DNA from: Methylophaga sp.
GTDB lineage: Bacteria; Pseudomonadota; Gammaproteobacteria; Nitrosococcales; Methylophagaceae
Direction: 5' to 3'
DNA: 64,000 bases
Assembly: GCA_011053005.1 (NCBI GenBank)
Contig: DRHW01000002.1
Span: 222,419-286,418 of the forward strand
The position numbers and the translations under genes were made by a program. The notes under the pieces are model-generated. The model was given only the letters and a program-made list of their open reading frames with translations, did not search any database and was not told the DNA's origin. Within the stretch, counting starts at the first letter, position 1, and each line of letters starts with the position of its first letter. This document shows positions 53,267 to 63,955 of the stretch, in pieces.

Positions 53267-54246
53267 TACTTCTGACCTTCGTAGCCTGATCGAATGGCCT
53301 GCCCTAACTGAGTAACTACCATTGCATACATTCGACTATGATTGTAACGAGTGATTGCATAAAAATTTTGTCTTACTAACCAATATTCTTCGCCATTTTC
53401 TTGCGTTAACGAAATTAAGGCAAGCTCATCATTACCTTCAGGTAAGCCTCTCAAGCTTACTCCAGCGGTCTTTAAAGCTTGTCGGCTTATCGACGGTTTC
53501 ATTCCTTTTTCAATCAAATCATCTGCAACTTTGCCAGAAAAATAAGTAGGGTGAGCAATACTTTGCCCTGCGATCCAGCCATGTCGTTTGAGATAATTGG
53601 CAATACTACCAATCGCATCCGTTGGGTTTGTCCAAATATTGCGGTGCCCATCATGGTCAAAATCTACTGCATATTCACGAAAACTACTCGGCATAAACTG
53701 GCCTAACCCCATTGCGCCAGCATACGATCCTATCGGCGAAAGTAACGACATATCTTCTTCACGCGTTAAGAGTAGAAATGACTCTAGTTCTGACCTGAAA
53801 AATGGACTTCTTGGTGGATATTGAAATGCCAATGTTGATAAAGCATCAATGACTCGATAACCACCGACATTACCGCCATAACGTGTTTCAACACCTAAGA
53901 TAGCAATAATAATTTCAGCAGGTACACCATATTCTTTCTCAGCACGGGCTAAATCTGCTGAATGTTGCTTCCAAAACTCAATACCGCCATTAATGCGTGA
54001 TTCAGTCATAAATATTGCACGATACTCGAACCAAGCTTTGCTCTTTTCCGCAGGACGCGAAATAGCAGCAAGAATGGCATCTTTTACCTCGACTTGTGCA
54101 AATGAAGCGGCTAACTCATCACGATTAAAATCGTGTTTTTGCTGCATTTCAGTTAAAAAATCGGGCAACCCAGGCAAGTCGGGCTTGTTATCTGCTTGTG
54201 CCAGACCCGCAAATAAAAAAGCGGATAAGAATAAAACTTTTTTCAT
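53266..54246 (-). CDS. mltB: Membrane-bound lytic murein transglycosylase B
   Basis: 326 residues. Signal peptide (1-18), then the SLT_2 domain with catalytic Glu120 in LGVETRYGGNVGGYRV and the MltB blocks YAGAMGLGQFMPSSFREYAVDFDGD-like (here FMPSSFREYAVDFDHDGH) and EYWLVRQNFYAITRYN. No lipobox Cys is seen, so it may be soluble in the periplasm. Overlaps rodA by four bases (ATGA). Confidence 0.94.
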   Translation of the reverse strand: MKKVLFLSAFLFAGLAQADNKPDLPGLPDFLTEMQQKHDFNRDELAASFAQVEVKDAILAAISRPAEKSKAWFEYRAIFMTESRINGGIEFWKQHSADLARAEKEYGVPAEIIIAILGVETRYGGNVGGYRVIDALSTLAFQYPPRSPFFRSELESFLLLTREEDMSLLSPIGSYAGAMGLGQFMPSSFREYAVDFDHDGHRNIWTNPTDAIGSIANYLKRHGWIAGQSIAHPTYFSGKVADDLIEKGMKPSISRQALKTAGVSLRGLPEGNDELALISLTQENGEEYWLVRQNFYAITRYNHSRMYAMVVTQLGQAIRSGYEGQK

Positions 54247-55373
54247 GGAGACATCATCCTTCTGTGAGTATGAATAGACATTAGAATACCGAAGCCAGCC
54301 AACAAGGTCACCATTGAAGTTCCCCCGTAACTGATCATTGGTAGCGGCACACCTACGACTGGTAACAATCCGGTGACCATTCCAACATTGACGAATACAT
54401 AGACCAGAAAAGTTAAAGAAATACTTCCGGCAAATAAACGCGCAAAACTGGTTTGTGCTTGACTAGCAATATAAATACCTCTGCCAGCGACTAACAAATA
54501 AAATATTAATAAGAGAACGACACCCACTAAACCAAATTCTTCGGAGATAACCGCAAAAATAAAATCTGTTGTACGTTCGGGTAAAAAAGCCAAGTGTGAT
54601 TGTGTACCATCTAGCCAGCCACGTCCAAACATACCGCCTGATCCGATGGCGATCTTAGACTGAATAATATGATAGCCAGCGCCTAAAGGATCGCTTTCTG
54701 GATTTAAAAAAGTTAACACACGTTGTCGCTGATAATCATGCATTACATACCATAATACCGGCAGTGCCGCCGTACTGAGTCCAATAAACCCTAAAATAAT
54801 TCGCCAGCGAATCCCCGACAAAAACACTACGATTAAACCCGAGCTGGCAATAAGCAATGCGGTGCCCAAATCAGGTTGTTTTGCAATTAATACTGAAGGC
54901 ACAATGATCATGACCAAACTCACCAGTAATCGTAATGCCGTTGGTGGTAAAGGACGTTCAGCTAAATAACTAGCCACTAATAAGGGTACAGCTAGCTTCA
55001 TCAATTCTGATGGTTGAAATTTGAAAAAGCCTAAATTCAACCAACGTTGTGCGCCTTTTCCTTCATGACCAAAGATCAAAACCGCCACTAACAAAACCAA
55101 ACCAAAGCCGTACAACCAATAGGCTGAGTCACGCATACGATCAGGATGAATATTAGCTAATAACAACAAAATTAAAAATGCGGTACTTATTCGAATTAAT
55201 TGTCTAATTAATATAGCGGAACTCTGATCACCAGCACTATAGAGAATCACTAAACCAGCGGCTAGTAACGTTAAAATACCCAATAGGAGTAGCGCATCAA
55301 GATGAATCATGCTCAATGCTTTAGTCAAACTCCAGCGCTGAGGTTGCTGTCTATCGTACAATGAATTATTCAC
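54243..55373 (-). CDS. rodA: Rod-shape peptidoglycan glycosyltransferase RodA
   Basis: 376 residues, SEDS family, about ten membrane segments. Signatures LVILYSAGDQ, KFQPSELMKLAVPLL and the C-terminal VGLLPVVGVPLPMISYGGTSMV (cited as PVVGVPLPMISYGG) are present. RodA polymerises glycan strands with PBP2 in the elongasome. The frame allows an ATG at 55403, but a GTG at 55373 starts in the last codons of mrdA with AGG upstream and gives the normal N-terminus; I use it, with a short overlap of eight bases with mrdA. Confidence 0.93.
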   Translation of the reverse strand: MNNSLYDRQQPQRWSLTKALSMIHLDALLLLGILTLLAAGLVILYSAGDQSSAILIRQLIRISTAFLILLLLANIHPDRMRDSAYWLYGFGLVLLVAVLIFGHEGKGAQRWLNLGFFKFQPSELMKLAVPLLVASYLAERPLPPTALRLLVSLVMIIVPSVLIAKQPDLGTALLIASSGLIVVFLSGIRWRIILGFIGLSTAALPVLWYVMHDYQRQRVLTFLNPESDPLGAGYHIIQSKIAIGSGGMFGRGWLDGTQSHLAFLPERTTDFIFAVISEEFGLVGVVLLLIFYLLVAGRGIYIASQAQTSFARLFAGSISLTFLVYVFVNVGMVTGLLPVVGVPLPMISYGGTSMVTLLAGFGILMSIHTHRRMMSP

Positions 55374-57222
55374 TGGCGCTGCCTGTCCCAAAATATTGAT
55401 CAATCAATTTTCGAGCAATCGGCGCCGCCAATGAACTACCGCTACCGCCATGCTCAATAACCACCGCTACTACGAACTGCGGATCTTCTGCCGGTGCAAA
55501 TGCAATGAATAAAGCATGATCGTGTAAATTTCTTTCTAAGGTTTTTGCATCATATTTTTCATTTTGCTTGATACCAAAAACTTGAGCTGTACCGCTTTTT
55601 CCCGCTATTTTAAACGGTATATTTTCACCAATTTGTCGTGCGGTACCACGTTTTCCATGAACCACTTCGACCATCGCATCAATCACCGCCTCCCAATTAC
55701 GGTTATTTACGATAGGTAATGTTTCGTAAGACTGCGCTGGAAAAAGTTGTAATTCACTTTGCCCCGTTGTTCTGCTTGCTCGAGCGATTCTTGGACTCAT
55801 ATCAATGCCACGCATCGCCAAAACAGCCGTGGCATGAGCAATCTGAATGGGTGTCATTTGATTAAATCCCTGACCGATACCAGAGATTAATGTTTCCCCT
55901 GGATACCAGACTTTATTACGGCTAGCTCGTTTCCAGTCTTTTGATGGTGACAAGCCCGTACTTTCACCTGGCAGATCAATCTCGGTTTTCCGACCAAATC
56001 TAAACAAATCTAAAAAGCTGTGAATGCGATCAATCCCTAAGGTATTGGCCAAGTCATAAAAATAGACATCGCACGATTGAGAAATACCATCTTTCAAATC
56101 CATAGGGCCATGGCCGTGCGCTTTCCAGCATCGATAACGATGGGTTTGACCTGGCAATGTATACCAGCCAGGACAATAGGTTTTAGAATTTTCGGTGATA
56201 ACGCCCGCTTCTAATCCAGCTAAAGCAACGAACGGTTTTAAGGTTGATCCGGGGGGATAACGTCCGCGTAAACTACGATTAAATAATGGCATGTCAGGCG
56301 AATCTCTTAACGCCGCATAGTTTTTGCTACTAATACCTAACACAAACTCATTAGGATCAAAGTCAGGTTTGCTGATCATTGCTAAAACACCACCTGTTTT
56401 AGGATCTAGCGCAACAATTGAACCATTAAAATCAGCCATCGCTTCGGATGCAATCCGTTGCAGATTAATGTCTAAATGTAAAAATAAATCCTGTCCAGAG
56501 ACCGATGGCATACTATTTAGCTGGCGAACAATACGGCCTTGTACATTTGTTTCTACCTGTTGATAACCGACTTTTCCATGCAATAATTCTTCATATTGTT
56601 TTTCTACCCCTGTTTTGCCGATCTGCATTGTGCCTTTATAATTATGCTGATCGATAACTTGTAATTCTTGTTCATTGATCCGTCCAACATAACCTACGGT
56701 ATGAGCAAATAATGCCCCTTGCGGATAATGACGAATTAACCGCCCGACCACATCAACGCCAGGAAAACGATGACGATTAACAGAAAAAACAGCCACCTCT
56801 TCTTCTGTTAGCCGCTCTTTAAGAACAACTTGTCGAAAACGACGTTGCTGCTTAATGCGCTCTTTAGCATCGAGCATATCTTCATCCGTCATTGCAAATA
56901 ACGCGGCTAATTGTTGTAAAGTATCATCAATATCTGGCACATTTTCAGGTGTTATTTCTAGACTGAAAGTTGGGATATTCTCGGCCAACAGCACGCCGTT
57001 ACGATCGTAAATCAAACCTCGCTGAGGTGGGATCGAGCTAATATCTACTCTATTTCTTTCAGACAAAGAATCAAAATGTTCAAACTCGACGACTTGTAGA
57101 ACAATTAGACGGCCGATCAACGCGATGAATAATATTCCAGCAAGCAAGGCTGAAAATATTAGTCGATCATTTACGATTCGACCTTCGTGAAAATGATTTT
57201 TTAATTCGGAATGTGAAGACAT
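55366..57222 (-). CDS. mrdA: Penicillin-binding protein 2
   Basis: 618 residues. One N-terminal membrane anchor (~21-43), a pedestal domain with RNRVDISSIPPQRGLIYDRNG, and the transpeptidase domain with Ser326 and Lys329 in PPGSTLKPF, SCD in ISQSCDVYFY and KSG in AGKSGTAQVFG. It crosslinks the peptidoglycan made by RodA along the cell cylinder. Position in mreCD-mrdA-rodA is the standard elongasome order. Seven bases separate it from mreD. Confidence 0.96.
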   Translation of the reverse strand: MSSHSELKNHFHEGRIVNDRLIFSALLAGILFIALIGRLIVLQVVEFEHFDSLSERNRVDISSIPPQRGLIYDRNGVLLAENIPTFSLEITPENVPDIDDTLQQLAALFAMTDEDMLDAKERIKQQRRFRQVVLKERLTEEEVAVFSVNRHRFPGVDVVGRLIRHYPQGALFAHTVGYVGRINEQELQVIDQHNYKGTMQIGKTGVEKQYEELLHGKVGYQQVETNVQGRIVRQLNSMPSVSGQDLFLHLDINLQRIASEAMADFNGSIVALDPKTGGVLAMISKPDFDPNEFVLGISSKNYAALRDSPDMPLFNRSLRGRYPPGSTLKPFVALAGLEAGVITENSKTYCPGWYTLPGQTHRYRCWKAHGHGPMDLKDGISQSCDVYFYDLANTLGIDRIHSFLDLFRFGRKTEIDLPGESTGLSPSKDWKRASRNKVWYPGETLISGIGQGFNQMTPIQIAHATAVLAMRGIDMSPRIARASRTTGQSELQLFPAQSYETLPIVNNRNWEAVIDAMVEVVHGKRGTARQIGENIPFKIAGKSGTAQVFGIKQNEKYDAKTLERNLHDHALFIAFAPAEDPQFVVAVVIEHGGSGSSLAAPIARKLIDQYFGTGSASE

Positions 57223-57229
57223 TTAATCG

Positions 57230-57709
57230 TCAACTAACATTAAATGTTTGCCGAACCATCCGCAAAAATGCATAGACGATTGGCCATAGAACAGTTGTTG
57301 TTACGACAGGTAACCAAACCGACCAATTCGTGAAGTTCGATGTCATTGCTACAGCAGGAATATTCACCACCAGCACCAAGGCCATGATACTTAATGCCTG
57401 TTGCCACAAGGGATATTGACGTATCTGTAAATGAAAACGCAAAATCAAATAAATAACAAATCCATAAGAAAATGCTTCAATACCTAAAGGCCCACCCATT
57501 AATGCATCCATTATTAATCCTACAACCCACGCATAACCGACGCCAACACGTTGCGGAAGCGCAAGTGCCCAATAGATTACGGTCATCAACACCCATTCAG
57601 GTCTTGCAAGTCGTAAATTATCGGGAAACGGTATTAACATTAGTAACATAGCGACAATAACTGTAAGCACAATAATACTGCCACCCTGGGATGAGCGAGT
57701 TGTAGCCAT
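57230..57709 (-). CDS. mreD: Rod shape-determining protein MreD
   Basis: 159 residues with five or six hydrophobic segments and little else, as in the family; RPEWVLMTVIYWALALPQRVGVGYAWVVGLIMDALMG (cited as RPEWVLM and LIMDALMGGPLG) is the recognisable part. MreD partners MreC in the elongasome. Its ATG overlaps the mreC stop by one base, so the two are translated together. Confidence 0.93.
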   Translation of the reverse strand: MATTRSSQGGSIIVLTVIVAMLLMLIPFPDNLRLARPEWVLMTVIYWALALPQRVGVGYAWVVGLIMDALMGGPLGIEAFSYGFVIYLILRFHLQIRQYPLWQQALSIMALVLVVNIPAVAMTSNFTNWSVWLPVVTTTVLWPIVYAFLRMVRQTFNVS

Positions 57710-58635
57710 TAGTTTAGATTCTCAGCCGAGGTAGATTCATTTTCAGTTTTTTCAGTGGCATCGCTGTCAGCCTCAATAGCTGCATTTTCTTCTGCTTCCG
57801 CTTCTGTTTTTTGCTTTTCAGTCGGTAATACTAATAACACTTCACGACTCGTATCTAATTCAGCCGCTGGTTTAATATTAATATCAGCGAACGCTTTTCC
57901 TTGAGGATAATTAATCGCGATGATAGTGCCTACAGGATAACCAACAGGAAATCGTCCTCCCAGACCCGAAGTCACCAATACATCGCCAACGCGTACATCA
58001 GCATTGTGTACTAAATGTTCTAGCTGCAAGGGTTCGCCCATTCCTCGTCCTATTGCCACAGCACGAAGACCATTACGGTTAATTTGGACAGGTAAACCAT
58101 GACTTGGATCTGTCAACAACATCGCACGACTCGAAAAATTCGTCACCTCAGTTACCTGGCCCATTACACCATGAGCATCTAAAACTGGTTGGCCGTTAAA
58201 AACACCATCATTAAGTCCTTTGTTAAGCACCACCTGCTGAGAAAAAGGATCAAGATCAACCGATAGTAGTTCAGCCACTAATACACGTTCAGTCAGACGA
58301 AATGAAGAACCTAAAAGTTCTCTTAATCGAGTATTTTCTCGCTCGAGATTTTGTAACTTTTGTAAACGAACGCTATTCAGTAGATTCGTTGCTTCTAGCG
58401 CGATATTTTTTTCTTTTAAATCATCACGATTTTGAAAAAACTCACTCATCCACTCTTTGGCATCACCAGGAAAAGATGCAACAACTTGAATCGGGTAAAC
58501 AATATTTAATAAAGTGCCACGAGCCGCTGCAAAATAATCCATACGCGTATCTAAAAAGAACAATGCTAACGAGGCCGCCAATGCTAATAATAAGCGAGCA
58601 TTCAGTGATGGGAGGTGGGCAAATAAAGGTTTAAT
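57709..58635 (-). CDS. mreC: Rod shape-determining protein MreC with an apparent ATT start codon
   Basis: About 308 residues: short cytoplasmic N-terminus, one membrane segment (~15-33), a coiled coil (~70-105), then beta domains with LNKGLNDGVFNGQPVLDAHGVMGQV and VRVGDVLVTSGLGGRFPVGYPVG (cited as GQPVLD and TSGLGGRFP) and an unusual acidic, Glu/Ala/Thr-rich tail (~270-308). The first ordinary start, TTG at 58581, would remove the N-terminus up to the membrane helix. In frame upstream lies KPLFAHLPSLNARLLL, which matches the conserved KP[IL]F start of E. coli and Pseudomonas MreC, and the codon before Lys is ATT (58633-58635); a TAG lies two codons earlier. I therefore place the start at ATT. 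GGA nine bases upstream is the only ribosome site. Confidence 0.88.
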   Translation of the reverse strand: MKPLFAHLPSLNARLLLALAASLALFFLDTRMDYFAAARGTLLNIVYPIQVVASFPGDAKEWMSEFFQNRDDLKEKNIALEATNLLNSVRLQKLQNLERENTRLRELLGSSFRLTERVLVAELLSVDLDPFSQQVVLNKGLNDGVFNGQPVLDAHGVMGQVTEVTNFSSRAMLLTDPSHGLPVQINRNGLRAVAIGRGMGEPLQLEHLVHNADVRVGDVLVTSGLGGRFPVGYPVGTIIAINYPQGKAFADINIKPAAELDTSREVLLVLPTEKQKTEAEAEENAAIEADSDATEKTENESTSAENLN

Positions 58636-58654
58636 GGTCTAGGTTCCAAAAACT

Positions 58655-58690
58655 AAAAAACCTTTGCGACAGCATGAGCGTCGCAAAGGT
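58655..58690 (-). terminator. Intrinsic terminator between mreB and mreC
   Basis: On the minus strand ACCTTTGCGAC and GTCGCAAAGGT form an 11-base stem with a nine-base loop, followed by a run of T residues. It starts 26 bases after the mreB stop and ends about 20 bases before mreC. It should make most mreB mRNA monocistronic, with readthrough into mreCD-mrdA. Confidence 0.9.
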
Positions 58691-58715
58691 CTAAAATATC
58701 ACAGTAAGCGATCAC

Positions 58716-59798
<1,083 letters not shown>

Positions 59799-59882
59799 TT
59801 ATCAATGCTGTGGGCTGTTGAGCAAGCTACGAATGATTTAAACTGCACTATTTGTGACTAATAATAACCTCTGGAAGCGTCG

Positions 59883-60170
59883 ATGAGTTTAGATAAAACA
59901 GATGTAGAAAAGATTGCGCATTTAGCGCGTTTAGCGATTGATGACAGCGACATACCTGGCTATGTGCGGGATTTAGGTAATATATTTAATCTTGTCGAAC
60001 AACTTAGTGATGCCGATACCAGTAATATATCGCCCATGGCTCATCCACTTGATGCACATCAGCGCTTACGCCCAGATGTTGTTACTGAAACCAATCAGCG
60101 CGAATTATTTCAGTCTATCGCTCCCGAAACTGCGGATGGTCTATATCTTGTCCCGCAAGTTATCGAATAA
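59883..60170 (+). CDS. gatC: Aspartyl/glutamyl-tRNA amidotransferase subunit C
   Basis: 95 residues. Small belt protein that holds GatA and GatB together; family blocks VEKIAHLARLAI and ISPMAHPLDAHQRLRPD are intact, with the C-terminal YLVPQVIE. GGAAG lies six bases before the ATG. First gene of gatCA, divergent from mreB as in Pseudomonas. Confidence 0.95.
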   Translation: MSLDKTDVEKIAHLARLAIDDSDIPGYVRDLGNIFNLVEQLSDADTSNISPMAHPLDAHQRLRPDVVTETNQRELFQSIAPETADGLYLVPQVIE

Positions 60171-60240
60171 TTTTAAAGTCCTCAGCAGTATTTTCATGCT
60201 GTATCGCACTTAAATAACACATCGAATGACAGGCACACAC

Positions 60241-61695
60241 ATGCATAACAAATCTTTATCTGAACTTTCGGCATCATTACATAACGGCGAGTTTACTAGC
60301 GTTGAATTAACGCAACACTATCTTGATCGTATTAATGCGCACAATGACAACCTCAATGCGTTTATCACCGTATGCGACGATCGCGCCATAGAACAAGCAA
60401 AAATGGCCGATCAACAGTTACAAAGTAAAACCGCAGGGATCTTGACCGGCATTCCTTTAGCCCATAAAGATATTTTCTGCACACAAGGTGTATTAACGAG
60501 TTGCGCTTCAAAAATGCTTTCTAACTTCGTATCACCTTATGATGCGACCGTTGTAGAAAAAATTAATGCCGCAGGGATGGTCACATTGGGTAAAACCAAT
60601 ATGGATGAATTTGCGATGGGCTCTTCCAATGAAACCAGCTTTTATGGTGCCGTAAAGAATCCTTGGGACACTAACCGAGTACCAGGTGGTTCTTCAGGTG
60701 GTTCCGCTGCTGCGATGGCTGCACGTTTAGCGCCCATTGCAACAGGGTCAGATACTGGCGGCTCAATTCGCCAACCTGCATCATTGTGCAATTTAACGGG
60801 TTTAAAACCGACCTACGGACGAATTTCACGTTACGGCATGATTGCCTTTGCATCTAGTCTTGATCAAGCAGGCCCAATGGCTAACAACGCAGAAGATGCC
60901 GCTTTATTACTGAATGTCATGTCAGGCTTTGATGAACGTGACTCAACCAGCGTCGAACGCGATGTACCTGATTACACAGCCGATTTAAATAATTCATTAG
61001 CGGGTCTTCGCATCGGCTTACCAAAAGAATATTTTGATGAAGGATTAGATCCCGAGGTTGCCGCTACAATTCAAGCCGCTATTAAAGTGTATGAATCTTT
61101 AGGTGCAACAATTAAAGAAATCACCTTGCCGAATACCCACTTAGCCGTACCCACTTACTACGTCATTGCACCTGCTGAATGTTCGTCTAATCTATCGCGG
61201 ATGGATGGTGTGCGTTTCGGCCATCGTTGTGAAAACCCTAAAGATTTACAAGATCTGTATCAACGTTCACGAGGTGAAGGTTTTGGCGATGAAGTTAAAC
61301 GTCGTATTTTAATTGGCGCTTACGCCTTATCGGCAGGTTACTACGATGCCTATTATTTAAAAGCACAACAATGTCGTCGTTTAGTTAGTGAAGATTTCAA
61401 ACAAGCCTTTGCCGATGTTGATGTAATTATGGGGCCTACGGCACCAACGACAGCGTCTAATTTAGGCAATAACGCTGATGATCCCGTCGCCACATATCTA
61501 GCTGACATTTATACTATTAGCGCTAATCTTGCAGGGTTGCCTGGCATGTCTATTCCAGCAGGTTTTGTTAATAGTTTACCTGTCGGTTTACAAATTATTG
61601 GTAATTATTTCGATGAAGCACGATTATTAAATGTCGCACATCGCTATCAACAAGAAACGGATTGGCATACTAAAATACCTACCGCGTTTCAATAA
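60241..61695 (+). CDS. gatA: Aspartyl/glutamyl-tRNA amidotransferase subunit A
   Basis: 484 residues. Amidase-signature enzyme that frees ammonia from glutamine for transamidation of Glu-tRNA(Gln) or Asp-tRNA(Asn). The Ser-cisSer-Lys triad is visible: Lys in [19 protein letters not shown] and the nucleophile Ser in [13 protein letters not shown]. The ATG at 60241 is preferred; one five codons earlier (60226) is possible. gatB, which normally follows, is absent: an acetolactate synthase-type gene starts 79 bases downstream. Confidence 0.95.
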   Translation: MHNKSLSELSASLHNGEFTSVELTQHYLDRINAHNDNLNAFITVCDDRAIEQAKMADQQLQSKTAGILTGIPLAHKDIFCTQGVLTSCASKMLSNFVSPYDATVVEKINAAGMVTLGKTNMDEFAMGSSNETSFYGAVKNPWDTNRVPGGSSGGSAAAMAARLAPIATGSDTGGSIRQPASLCNLTGLKPTYGRISRYGMIAFASSLDQAGPMANNAEDAALLLNVMSGFDERDSTSVERDVPDYTADLNNSLAGLRIGLPKEYFDEGLDPEVAATIQAAIKVYESLGATIKEITLPNTHLAVPTYYVIAPAECSSNLSRMDGVRFGHRCENPKDLQDLYQRSRGEGFGDEVKRRILIGAYALSAGYYDAYYLKAQQCRRLVSEDFKQAFADVDVIMGPTAPTTASNLGNNADDPVATYLADIYTISANLAGLPGMSIPAGFVNSLPVGLQIIGNYFDEARLLNVAHRYQQETDWHTKIPTAFQ

Positions 61696-61774
61696 AACGC
61701 ATATGACAGGTGGAATTATCAATAATAAACACTTGTCACACTCTTTTCTTTTTGCGTAGCAAAGGATCTTGAAA

Positions 61775-63406
61775 ATGAAGGCAGCTGAACTTTTTGTCCG
61801 TAGTCTTGAAAATGAAGACGTAGAATTTATCTTTGGCATTCCAGGAGAAGAAAACCTTGATGTAATGGATGCTTTGCTTGATTCAAAAATTAAATTCATC
61901 ACTACGCGTCATGAACAAGGCGCAGCCTTTATGGCGGATGTCTATGGCCGCTTGACCGGCCGAGCAGGTGTTTGTCTTGCGACATTGGGACCTGGCGCAA
62001 CGAATCTTATCACTGGCGTTGCTGATGCCAATATGGATCATGCACCACTGGTAGCGATTGCTGGACAAGCCTCAACCAGTCGACTTCATAAAGAATCGCA
62101 TCAAGTGCTCGATTTAGAGGCGATGTTTTTACCTATCACCAAGTATTCCACACGAATCCTTAGCCCAGATGTGATTACAGAGATTGTACGTAAAGCATTT
62201 AAAGTTGCTCAAACTGAAAAAACAGGTGCTTGCTTTATAGAGTTTCCTGAGAACATTGCTGAAATGGATGTGGATGATGTGCCGTTGCGAGTCAAAAATG
62301 CCTTGCCGCCAGAACCTGCTAGTGAGCAAGTTCAACGTGCCGCCGAGCTTATCTCAAATGCCAAAAACCCAATTATTTTGGCAGGTAACGGTGTTGTTAG
62401 ATCACAAGCTTCACAAGCACTGGCTGATTTTGCATTAAAATTAGGTATTCCTGTTGCCAATACGTTTATGGCGAAAGGCGTTATCCCATTTAAACATCCT
62501 AGTGCTTTAGGTAGTGTCGGCCTGCAATCTGGCGATTATGCCAACTGCGGTTTTGCGAATGCCGACGTTATTATCTGCATTGGTTATGACATGGTTGAAT
62601 ATCATCCTTACCTATGGCATCCCTCACGCGACCGCACGATCATTCATATTGATTCGACACATGCAGAAGTCGATGCTTATTACAGTGTTGCTCTAGGCGT
62701 AATAGGTAATATTAATCTCAGCTTAGACCGGATTTCGGCAATTAGTACGCCGAATAAAGACACTACAATGCGGACTTTGCGTGATAGTTTAATCACCGAA
62801 ATGAATCAGCATCGCGACGATACTGAATTTCCGGTTAAGCCACAAAAAATCATTTGGGATTTACGTACTGCGATGGCTTTAAAAGACATCGTTATTTGTG
62901 ATGTGGGCGCACATAAAATGTGGATGTCGCGTATGTTCCGATGCGAGCACCCAAATACCTGCATTATATCCAATGGTTTTGCCAGCATGGGGATTGCCGT
63001 ACCCGGCGCGATTGCTGCCAAACTAGCTTATCCTGAACGTAAAGTGGTTGCGGTAACTGGTGATGCGGGCTTCTTGATGAATTCACAAGAAATAGAAACG
63101 GCGATGCGGCTGAATATAGCGATCGTTATCTTGATTTGGAACGATGCCAGTTATGGTTTGATTGAGTGGAAACAGCAAAATCAATTTGGTCGTACCAGCA
63201 ATGTCAAATTCACCAATCCTGATTTTGTACAATATGCACAATCTTTTGGTGCAGTGGGTGTCAAAATTGAAAGCACAGAACAATTAATGCCTGAGTTAAA
63301 GTCTGCCTTAGCACGAGATACCGTTACAATTATTGATTGTCCGGTAGATTACCGAGAAAATCTTAAGCTGACAGCCACATTAGGTCAGCTCACCTCAGCC
63401 AATTAA
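61775..63406 (+). CDS. Acetolactate synthase-type thiamine diphosphate enzyme
   Basis: 543 residues with the three TPP-enzyme domains. The catalytic Glu is in TRHEQGAAFMADVYGRLTG near residue 48, and the TPP/Mg motif is GDAGFLMNSQEIETA with the downstream Asn in WNDASYGLIEWKQ. The sequence resembles single-subunit (FAD-independent, catabolic AlsS-like) acetolactate synthases; no regulatory ilvN gene follows. It would join two pyruvates to acetolactate, but oxalyl-CoA decarboxylase- or glyoxylate carboligase-like roles share the fold. The ATG at 61775 has AGGA eight bases upstream. Confidence 0.82.
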   Translation: MKAAELFVRSLENEDVEFIFGIPGEENLDVMDALLDSKIKFITTRHEQGAAFMADVYGRLTGRAGVCLATLGPGATNLITGVADANMDHAPLVAIAGQASTSRLHKESHQVLDLEAMFLPITKYSTRILSPDVITEIVRKAFKVAQTEKTGACFIEFPENIAEMDVDDVPLRVKNALPPEPASEQVQRAAELISNAKNPIILAGNGVVRSQASQALADFALKLGIPVANTFMAKGVIPFKHPSALGSVGLQSGDYANCGFANADVIICIGYDMVEYHPYLWHPSRDRTIIHIDSTHAEVDAYYSVALGVIGNINLSLDRISAISTPNKDTTMRTLRDSLITEMNQHRDDTEFPVKPQKIIWDLRTAMALKDIVICDVGAHKMWMSRMFRCEHPNTCIISNGFASMGIAVPGAIAAKLAYPERKVVAVTGDAGFLMNSQEIETAMRLNIAIVILIWNDASYGLIEWKQQNQFGRTSNVKFTNPDFVQYAQSFGAVGVKIESTEQLMPELKSALARDTVTIIDCPVDYRENLKLTATLGQLTSAN

Positions 63407-63424
63407 AACGATGCAGGTCAAACT

Positions 63425-63931
63425 ATGAAAGCTCAACACCGCCACATTTTATTTGCACTGGTTTTAATCGCCGGCCTGTTTCTGATTAATTGGTTAAATA
63501 GCAGTTCAGGCATACGACCTGATATCTCTTTTACAGATATTGACGGTCAACAGCATTCAATGAATGACTATGCAGGTAAACCTATGCTGCTGACTTTTTG
63601 GGCAACAGATTGTCCAGGATGTATTCAAGAAATGCCTGATTTAATCGCTTTACATGATCAATATGCCAAGCAAGGGTTAGTGATGATCGAAGTCGCTATG
63701 GCTCATGATTCCTTAGCACATATAAAAGCGATGCGTGATGAACGAAATATGCCTTTCATCATCACATGGGATCATAAGTCTGAAATGGCAATGGCTTTTG
63801 ATAATGTCAGAGTGACACCCACCCACTTTTTAATTGCCCCTAATGGCGATATTATCATGCGCAAGATTGGAAATATTAGTGCTGATTACATGCATGAAAA
63901 ACTACAGAAAATGGGTCTTGTCAAAAGTTAA
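63425..63931 (+). CDS. Membrane-anchored TlpA-like thioredoxin-fold protein
   Basis: 168 residues. An uncleaved-looking N-terminal membrane anchor (~9-24), then a thioredoxin/AhpC-TSA fold with the redox motif TDCPGCIQEMP (Cys63 and Cys66) and the cis-Pro loop VRVTPTHFLI. Such proteins reduce disulfides in the periplasm, for example in cytochrome c maturation or oxidative defence. The ATG is 18 bases after the acetolactate synthase-type gene, so both may share a transcript; a functional link is not evident. Its stop lies inside an inverted repeat. Confidence 0.88.
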   Translation: MKAQHRHILFALVLIAGLFLINWLNSSSGIRPDISFTDIDGQQHSMNDYAGKPMLLTFWATDCPGCIQEMPDLIALHDQYAKQGLVMIEVAMAHDSLAHIKAMRDERNMPFIITWDHKSEMAMAFDNVRVTPTHFLIAPNGDIIMRKIGNISADYMHEKLQKMGLVKS

Positions 63932-63955
63932 TGTGAATCTTGTTTCACATTAACT
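63926..63955. terminator. Perfect inverted repeat overlapping the stop of the TlpA-like gene
   Basis: AGTTAATGTGAA (63926-63937) and TTCACATTAACT (63944-63955) pair perfectly around a six-base loop. The left arm contains the TAA stop codon. A T tract is missing on the plus strand and short on the minus strand, so efficiency as a terminator is doubtful. Confidence 0.5.
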
